Source: Pedosphaera sp. (GTDB lineage: Bacteria > Verrucomicrobiota > Verrucomicrobiia > Limisphaerales > AAA164-E04). Taken from it: a DNA stretch of 64,000 nucleotides. Under the pieces are notes generated by a model that ran no database searches, was not told the DNA's origin, and saw only the letters and a program-made list of their open reading frames with translations. A program made the position numbers and the translations under genes. Below, piece after piece: positions 57,452 to 64,000 of this stretch. The stretch is taken from contig NZFL01000025.1 in the NCBI GenBank assembly GCA_002690655.1, forward strand, positions 19,989-83,988, in the 5' to 3' direction. Position 1 is the stretch's first letter; each line of letters opens with the position of its first letter.

Positions 57452-60165
57452 TCTATAAACATGAACGCATTGCTGTTGAATAAAAAACGACATGCATTTG
57501 CCAGGCTGTGTTGGCTTGTGTATTCAGAAAAAATTAACATTTCCTCAGGGGTGGGATCCCTCAACAAAGCCTTGCGGAAAAGAGCGGTGATACTTGAGGG
57601 AACCTTCGCGTAATCTTGGTTCAGTGTCTCGGAGAGTCGTTGCCCCATATAAATCACGAATTCATCGTTCATGAGTGCCAGTGCCTGCAATGGCCCCATG
57701 GATACGGTCCGTTTTGGGGTCCAGCTGGATGCATCCGGACAATCCATCGCCTGCATGAATGGATCTGGAAGTGTGCGGAACAAAAAGCGATAGATACTGC
57801 GCCGTGTCATTGCGGATTCGCCGGGGGCAAAGCCTTTGTAGTCGACAATGGGAGTCACATGAATGCCCGGACGCATGTTGAATTGTTTGACTGAAGGGCC
57901 TCCCATCTCGGTCGCCAGATCCTGCGATAAAGCCAGGAGTGTGTCTCGAAATGATTCAGCATCCAGGCGTCTCGGTGACATGCGCCAGTAGTATTGATTA
58001 CTCGCATCGATCTCGGCTGCTGCGTCTCTGAATGTGGCACTTTGCTGATAGGTGCTGCTTTTGAGAATAAGTCGATGAAGGTGTTTCAGCGAACCATTCG
58101 AGTCACGAAGCTCGCAGGCCAACCAGTCCAGAAGCTCAGGATGAGTGGGTGCTTGCCCGCTATGGCCCAGGTCATTGGGAGTGCCCGCCAGGGGAGATCC
58201 GAAATGATGCTGCCAGATCCGGTTTGCCATGGATCGCCAGAATAATCCGTTGCGAGGATGACTGATCCATTCTGCCAGAGTGAGTCGACGTTCGCTCTCC
58301 TGACTCAGTTCTCTCTCATTTGGATTCCATGGGATATCCTTCAGCTGTGACAAGGCACCAGGAAGCATGATTTCTCTTGGGGACTGGATGTCTCCACGTA
58401 TCAGTTTGCGAACTTCGCGGGGACCCAGTGAAGGTTTGAAATTACCCGCCGAATCAAAGAATCTGGTTGCTGCATAAACCTGCGATGCAGGAGGAAGCTC
58501 ATTCAACTTTTGGTTCCAATGTTCCAGAGTGGCGTGACGTGAAAGTGTGAGTTGCTGGACTCTTGTGCGCTGATCCTCTGGCGTTGAAAATGCCTTGTCG
58601 AGTTCAGCCTCAAGGAATGGTTGGATGTCCTGCCTTGCTGCATCGGTCAATGAAACTCGGCAGCGACCGATCCAGAGGGCCTCCTTGTGATAGTGCTGCA
58701 GTTCAATTTTGATCTGGCCTCCTTTCTGAATAAGTGTCTCCGGGCTTAATTCGAAAAAGCAGCGATGAGCCGTACCGGTTTGAGGGAGGATGCCCCAGGT
58801 GGTCTCGTTGTCGTTATCGATCAAATATCGAACCGAAGTGCTATGCTCACTGAAATCGTTTTGAGGCTGCTGTAATGGGACTTGAACCCAGGGGGTCGTG
58901 GGGTCGGGGCGAGTGAATACCTTGAATTCACTCAATCTGAAATTGCCGTTGGATGCCCAGCCGGGTCCTTGATTGGGGAGACGATCGTCCGGGAGCACTT
59001 CCAGTTGAATGGCAGTAGGTTTTGTGTAAGGAGAGCTGAATGTCCAGGCAAGCAGGCCTTGATCACTCGTGGGTTTTGGGAAAAAGAGTGAGTGGTCCTT
59101 GGGCTGGAAGGAGGCTTTTGAGGCGGACTCTTCTGCGAAGTCTGGAACGCTGAAGGTCCACCGATCCAACACGCTCTGACGTGAATCATTCCAACGATCG
59201 ATACGGGCCTTCGCATGCTGATTCAATAATTCACCTTCAGGGTATCTGTTCGCAAGCAAATCGGTCTTTTGAGACAACAAGGTCTGTCGTTTTTGGTGGA
59301 TATCATTGTCGCGGTCAAACGGTCGATTGTTGCGATCCACTCCTGCAAATACCGCTTGTAAAGAGTAGTAGTCTTCAATGGATATCGGATCAAACTTGTG
59401 ATCGTGGCACCTTGCACAATGGACCGTGAGCCCGAGAAATGTGGACATCGTGGTCGTGATCATGTCGTCACGGTCGAGGTATTGCGCGACTTTTTTATCA
59501 AGTGTTCCATCCTGAATGCCCATTTGTGAACTTTCATCCCAGGGCCCCGCTGCGAGAAAACCGGTGCCAATCAATGATTCAGCATTTTCTGGGCGCATCG
59601 CATCCCCTGCAATCTGTTCACGGGCAAATTGGGCATAGGGTTTGTCGTTGTTGAAGGATTGGATCAAATAGTCACGATAAGGCCAGGCATGCTCTCTCGG
59701 TGCATCCTCGTCATGCCCGTGTGTCTCAGCAAAATGGATGACGTCCATCCAGTGTCGCGCCCAGCGTTCCCCGTAATGAGGGCTTCCAAGTAACCTGTCC
59801 ACCAGCTGTGCCCAACCTTTCTCCATGCCCGTTTCGTTCAACCACTCCAGATCTTCATACAGGGGAGGTAATCCCCATACATCATTGAAGACCCTTCTCA
59901 GGAGTTGGCGATGGCTTGCTCGGGGGGAGGACTTTAATCCTTGTTGCACTTGCCTTTGATTGACGAACCAATCGATGGGGTTATTTGATTCGTTGGTGAT
60001 CGATGGTTGTGGAAGAGCAGGGCGGACCAATGGTTTCAAGGACCACAAAGTTTCAGAGGCACTTATCTTGGACAATGCAATGGCGAGAAAAACGCTACCC
60101 GCGAACCACAGCTTTGAGCGATTCAAAATAAGGGTCCAGGTTTTCATGAGGTAATTGCATGTCAT
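57448..60165 (-). CDS. DUF1549/DUF1553 (PSD1-type) protein without the N-terminal cytochrome domain
   Basis: 905 aa; RRVFNDVWGLPPLYEDLEWL, ERWARHWMDVIHFAETHGHDEDAPREHAWPYRDYLIQSFNNDKPYAQFAREQIAGD, CARCHDHKFDPISIEDYY, RSMANRIWQHHFGSPL. Confidence 0.95.
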   Translation of the reverse strand: MTCNYLMKTWTLILNRSKLWFAGSVFLAIALSKISASETLWSLKPLVRPALPQPSITNESNNPIDWFVNQRQVQQGLKSSPRASHRQLLRRVFNDVWGLPPLYEDLEWLNETGMEKGWAQLVDRLLGSPHYGERWARHWMDVIHFAETHGHDEDAPREHAWPYRDYLIQSFNNDKPYAQFAREQIAGDAMRPENAESLIGTGFLAAGPWDESSQMGIQDGTLDKKVAQYLDRDDMITTTMSTFLGLTVHCARCHDHKFDPISIEDYYSLQAVFAGVDRNNRPFDRDNDIHQKRQTLLSQKTDLLANRYPEGELLNQHAKARIDRWNDSRQSVLDRWTFSVPDFAEESASKASFQPKDHSLFFPKPTSDQGLLAWTFSSPYTKPTAIQLEVLPDDRLPNQGPGWASNGNFRLSEFKVFTRPDPTTPWVQVPLQQPQNDFSEHSTSVRYLIDNDNETTWGILPQTGTAHRCFFELSPETLIQKGGQIKIELQHYHKEALWIGRCRVSLTDAARQDIQPFLEAELDKAFSTPEDQRTRVQQLTLSRHATLEHWNQKLNELPPASQVYAATRFFDSAGNFKPSLGPREVRKLIRGDIQSPREIMLPGALSQLKDIPWNPNERELSQESERRLTLAEWISHPRNGLFWRSMANRIWQHHFGSPLAGTPNDLGHSGQAPTHPELLDWLACELRDSNGSLKHLHRLILKSSTYQQSATFRDAAAEIDASNQYYWRMSPRRLDAESFRDTLLALSQDLATEMGGPSVKQFNMRPGIHVTPIVDYKGFAPGESAMTRRSIYRFLFRTLPDPFMQAMDCPDASSWTPKRTVSMGPLQALALMNDEFVIYMGQRLSETLNQDYAKVPSSITALFRKALLRDPTPEEMLIFSEYTSQHSLANACRFLFNSNAFMFIE

Positions 60166-60400
60166 TCTATGCCGGATACGTTTCTACGCAAGTATTCTTA
60201 GTGCTGAAAACCTGAATCTCTTTTGAATAAACCGTGGAAATGCTTTCATGGGGTGGGTTTCAAAATCTTTCGAGATTCTTCTGTGACCTATGATGAGATT
60301 TTTCATTGAACAATACGTCCTGCGAACTTGTTTATGATTATGATGGAAAGAGGGTTGTCAGCATAGCGATTGACCTTTAATCCTTGTTATCGGAAAAGCC

Positions 60401-61786
60401 ATGAAACGAATTTCAAATTTTATCGATGGGATCTGCCGACTAAATCGTGCGGTTTCCGCAGCAGCCCTTGTCTGTCTTTCCTTCACTTGCGTTGCCGATG
60501 TGCGAGTCGGCGTGTTCAAGGCCGATGTATCGCCGCCGATTGGAAGTCCACTCGCCTACAATCGATGCCAGGCCATTGGCATGCCGCTGTCAGCGCGTGG
60601 TATTGTCCTGACAGGAGCTGGGGATCCGATTGTTTTGTGCGCGGTGGATTGGATCGGGATCAGCAATGAAGGACATGACTTCTGGCGTCAGTCGCTCGCC
60701 GATGCTGCTGGAACCTCCAAATCGAGAGTGACCGTGCACACCCTGCACCAGCACGACGCCCCTCGATGTGATTTCAGTGTGGAGCGCCTGATGGAACCTT
60801 TGGGGTTGGACGGCCTGATGTTCGATCCAGCATTCGCACGTCGCGCCGTCGCACGCGTCTCTCAAGCGGCGGCGCAGGCCAAGCGAGACGCCATGGCGGT
60901 TTCCCATTTTGGTCTGGGGCAGGCGATGGTCGACCGGATCGCGTCCAATCGGCGTATTCTCGGGCCGAATGGCAAGGTCCGCGCGACGCGTTATACCGCT
61001 TGCAAAGATCCTGCTTTGCGCGCCGAACCGGAAGGCCAAATCGATCCCTTTCTGAAATCCATCAGCTTCTGGAATGGGGACTCCTTGCTGGCGGTGTTGA
61101 CCTATTACGCGACGCATCCGCAAAGTTATTATCTGACGGGTAAAGCGCATCCGGATTTTCCGGGTATGGCGCGCCAGTTGCGGGAGGCCACATTGAATGG
61201 CATCCCCCATATCCATTTCAATGGTGCTGGTGGCGACATTGGCGCCGGCAAGTATAACGACGGTGCACCTGAGAATCGTCAGACTCTGGCCACACGATTG
61301 GCCGAGGCAATGGCTTCCGCGCTCAAGGCGACGGTCAAACACCCGGCGTCTGATGATGCTTTTGGCTGGAAGACCTTGCCGGTCGTACTTCCCGCCGCTT
61401 CGCACTTGGATGAAACACGATTGTTAGCTCGTCTGGGCGATTCAGCGGAAGACCCGATTGACTTGACTTATGTCGCCAAGGATTTGACGTGGCTGCGTCG
61501 CTGCCAAAACGGCGAAGCCATTGATCTGCATTGCCTGCGTTTGGGGGAAGCTCGCGTCCTGTTCATGCCTGGAGAGCTGACCATTCCCTATCAACTTGCA
61601 GCGCAATCCATGCGCCCTGAAACATTTGTTGCCATGGCTGCCTACGGCGACTATTCGCCAGGTTATATCTGTGCAAAATCCCAGTATGGTCAGGGCGGTT
61701 ACGAAGACAGTCCCCGTGCCTCCAAGGTGGCTCCTGAAGTCGAGGATGTGCTTCTTCCCGCCATGCGGGAACTACTGGCCCGTTGA
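60401..61786 (+). CDS. Secreted neutral/alkaline ceramidase-like protein
   Basis: 461 aa; signal peptide; VGVFKADVSPPIGSPLAYN, ARGIVLTGAGDPIVLCAVDWIGIS, RVTVHTLHQHDAPRCD, TYYATHPQSYYLTGKAHPDFPGMARQ, HFNGAGGDIGAGKYN. Confidence 0.8.
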   Translation: MKRISNFIDGICRLNRAVSAAALVCLSFTCVADVRVGVFKADVSPPIGSPLAYNRCQAIGMPLSARGIVLTGAGDPIVLCAVDWIGISNEGHDFWRQSLADAAGTSKSRVTVHTLHQHDAPRCDFSVERLMEPLGLDGLMFDPAFARRAVARVSQAAAQAKRDAMAVSHFGLGQAMVDRIASNRRILGPNGKVRATRYTACKDPALRAEPEGQIDPFLKSISFWNGDSLLAVLTYYATHPQSYYLTGKAHPDFPGMARQLREATLNGIPHIHFNGAGGDIGAGKYNDGAPENRQTLATRLAEAMASALKATVKHPASDDAFGWKTLPVVLPAASHLDETRLLARLGDSAEDPIDLTYVAKDLTWLRRCQNGEAIDLHCLRLGEARVLFMPGELTIPYQLAAQSMRPETFVAMAAYGDYSPGYICAKSQYGQGGYEDSPRASKVAPEVEDVLLPAMRELLAR

Positions 61787-61907
61787 AGTGTAGGGCATGC
61801 TATTGAGCGGATGGAATTGGGTTTTGGAAAGGTAACCGGCGCCAACGGACGCGAACCAGACATGCCACTTGCAATGATTCGGGAGGGCGGCCACCACCTT
61901 CAAGGAA

Positions 61908-64000
61908 CTATTCCTGTGCGGTGAGTTTCAACCTGAAGAACCTTGCCGCACTGGATGCTGATTCCATCCAGGAATAGTGATGGCGACTTTCGCCTGCGGT
62001 GGGGGCTGGGGCAGTGATTGTTGCCCATGACTGAAGGTCCGTTGAATGTTCGAGGCTCCATTCAATACCTGGCAATTCGGCAACTTTCGAAAAGGTGATC
62101 TGCCACTTTGCGTTGCTTTCTTCCATGTCCCTGTCGATCTTCAAAGCGTGAGGAGATTGCATCGCCCTTGAGGGATCTGATCCGTGGAAGTATTCCAGCA
62201 GGTTGTTCATTCCATCGAGATCTGGGTCAGCGGTCCATCCGGTGATCAGGGGCCTATCCAATGCATCTGCCGTGAAATAGTTTTCCAGCCATTTGAGATA
62301 GGGTTGGAGAGCCCCCGCAGGAAACCTGATTCCTGACTCTGACGCTGCATTCCATGCGCTTGCCAGGCCTGATTTATCGGGGCTTGAAAGCGTGAGGAAT
62401 GAACCTTGACCGTCCGGGGCTGTGGGCCAGGGTGGCTGATCTGAGTAGGTCACATCCAGAACGATTTGACCTGCGCTGTTGATTGCCGCAATGCGTTCAC
62501 CGCCATTGTTCAGATTTGTGTCCTTGCGAAAAGTACCGGCAACGTTCCAGGTTGTTCCAAAACGAGATTCAAAGGCTTCTTGATTGGATGCAATGATCAA
62601 GGATTTCCCGGCGTTCAATTCAAGGATGAACGCGGAGGCATCGAATTCAAAATCGATACCTGAGATAAAACGCAGCCCTCTCAGGTCAACGGCCTGCCCA
62701 GACGGGTTATGAAGTTCCAGGAATTCAAAGTCTCTTCGATTTTTGAAACCGGCGTCGATTTCAGAGGTGACAGGCGCCGTGGGGTGATAGTGGATTGCGG
62801 ACAGTGATATGTTTTCTGCCGTCACGGGCATGGCATCAACAATGAAATCCGCGGACAGTAGTGCGGACCATCTACCGGCTCGATTCACGCGGGCCTTGAG
62901 GGTCGAGGATTGCGTCAATGCAAGGGGGGAGGCGTAAGTCATCACCTGATCATTCGTCGGTGCCTGTGGGTCTTCCTCGATGACACTGGCCTTGAGTATG
63001 GGCCAAATCAGGAAATCACTGCTGGTTGCCGATACATTCAATCCGTGGATTGCCAGAACATTGCTTCCTTGCTTGAGGTGTTCCAGAGAGGAAGTGACAT
63101 CAAAAGATTGGAAAATGACTGCTTCAGCGTCGGAGTGGCTCGATGCCGCGGATGCGTTCCATGCGGCAGGAGTATCCGGGGTGCCGCGGGCATTGGCCCG
63201 AGCGATTTCGAATCCATTCAGGTAGGCGATGAAACCATCGTCAAAGCGCATGCTCAATTCCATGCGGTCAAATGGAATGGGATCCTCCACCTCGAACTCA
63301 ACCCGCATGTAAATTGTTTCGGTATCGCTTTGGTTGACTGAATCCTGGAAATTCAGGGTGCTAGAAATCAAAGCTTCATAACCTGATCTGTTTTCGTATC
63401 CTGCACCTTTGTTTCCTATGGGCCAGTCCGAGTCATCAAAGTTCATCTGCATCCAATCGTCTTCAATACGGCTGTCTCCCGGCATCATCGCACGCTTTTC
63501 ATGTGAATCGGAGGCAAGATGGAACGTCGTCTGATGAGTGTTTTGAACAGCAGGCATGGGGTCTGAACCATCCAGGGTGTAGAGGATGGAACCCTGATTT
63601 GCTGCCTCAATTTCAATTTTGAAATCTCCCGGGATGTGCCCGCCGTGTTGGTTGAAGACGGGAGGTTCCATGAAGGGTAACCAGTTGCGCTGCTTGAATT
63701 GACTTAAAACGATTTCGCTTCTGCGCTTGAAGAAATCATGGGTAGGTAGTTGTCGATTGGCAGCAAGGCCAAAAAGCGAGTCACGGTTTTCAATCCAATC
63801 CAGGCGAGTGTAGGGTCGACTCTTTTGATTGTCTCCCCAGCGTGCCGATTCCAGACGAATCGGAAGGTCGATGGGGTCTGTGATTTCACGATACATCAAG
63901 GCTGTCCTCTGCGGGGTCAAGACCCCGTGACGCAACTGATCATAGGCATGGTCTGCAAATCTAAAACGGTAGCCTTCATTGCGAATGAGCTGATGCTGAA
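61908..64000 (-). CDS. CotH-like / lamin-tail domain exported protein, partial (N-terminus beyond right edge)
   Basis: The frame stays open to position 64000 (QHQLIRNEGYRFRFADHAYDQLRHGVLTPQRTALMYREITD, CotH-like end), so the supplied 63935 start is an artefact. ILYTLDGSDPMP (chitobiase C-terminal-like), LSAIHYHPTAPVTSE...FEFLELHNPSGQAVDLRGLRF (lamin tail domain). Confidence 0.85.
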   Translation of the reverse strand, partial: QHQLIRNEGYRFRFADHAYDQLRHGVLTPQRTALMYREITDPIDLPIRLESARWGDNQKSRPYTRLDWIENRDSLFGLAANRQLPTHDFFKRRSEIVLSQFKQRNWLPFMEPPVFNQHGGHIPGDFKIEIEAANQGSILYTLDGSDPMPAVQNTHQTTFHLASDSHEKRAMMPGDSRIEDDWMQMNFDDSDWPIGNKGAGYENRSGYEALISSTLNFQDSVNQSDTETIYMRVEFEVEDPIPFDRMELSMRFDDGFIAYLNGFEIARANARGTPDTPAAWNASAASSHSDAEAVIFQSFDVTSSLEHLKQGSNVLAIHGLNVSATSSDFLIWPILKASVIEEDPQAPTNDQVMTYASPLALTQSSTLKARVNRAGRWSALLSADFIVDAMPVTAENISLSAIHYHPTAPVTSEIDAGFKNRRDFEFLELHNPSGQAVDLRGLRFISGIDFEFDASAFILELNAGKSLIIASNQEAFESRFGTTWNVAGTFRKDTNLNNGGERIAAINSAGQIVLDVTYSDQPPWPTAPDGQGSFLTLSSPDKSGLASAWNAASESGIRFPAGALQPYLKWLENYFTADALDRPLITGWTADPDLDGMNNLLEYFHGSDPSRAMQSPHALKIDRDMEESNAKWQITFSKVAELPGIEWSLEHSTDLQSWATITAPAPTAGESRHHYSWMESASSAARFFRLKLTAQE

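Noticed and set aside
60590-61405. 271-aa minus-strand ORF antisense to the ceramidase-like gene
   Set aside because: Explained by high GC of the plus-strand gene, which suppresses stops on the opposite strand; no family motif.
1-64000. CRISPR array, IS element, rRNA operon or known anti-phage defence system
   Set aside because: No regularly spaced repeats, transposase motifs, rRNA-like stretches, RT, Cas or toxin-antitoxin signatures were seen in reading the sequence and ORFs.

Overview
This 64 kb window reads as a bacterial chromosome segment, most likely from the PVC superphylum (Verrucomicrobia/Planctomycetes-like), inferred only from its gene families. It mixes two kinds of content. (1) Housekeeping genes: tpiA (partial), pgk, a Sua5/YrdC-type gene, a GluQ-RS-type gene, rny, 5-formyl-THF cyclo-ligase, secA, a very long pyruvate:ferredoxin oxidoreductase, galK, a xer-type recombinase, a topoisomerase III-like gene, an M32 carboxypeptidase, pyrE, recF and fba. 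(2) PVC-type secreted or periplasmic catabolic genes: SGNH esterase, Gfo/Idh/MocA oxidoreductase, two tandem ThuA proteins, a DUF1080 protein, a TIM-barrel sugar isomerase, PVC 'membrane-bound dehydrogenase' proteins, DUF1549/DUF1553 and DUF1501 proteins, a sulfatase, a ceramidase-like protein and a CotH/lamin-tail protein. I saw no rRNA, convincing tRNA, CRISPR array, prophage or IS element. The best candidates for under-described biology are: a compact ThuA-ThuA-DUF1080-isomerase-dehydrogenase operon that could perform oxidative glycoside cleavage; a ~1,470-aa ThuA/jelly-roll/beta-propeller/HEAT/cytochrome c fusion; a ~1,580-aa PFOR with an extra Cys cluster and a long insertion between its 4Fe-4S motifs; and a helical-repeat gene broken by two compensating indels and an in-frame stop. 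No homology search was run. All family names come from reading the translated motifs.
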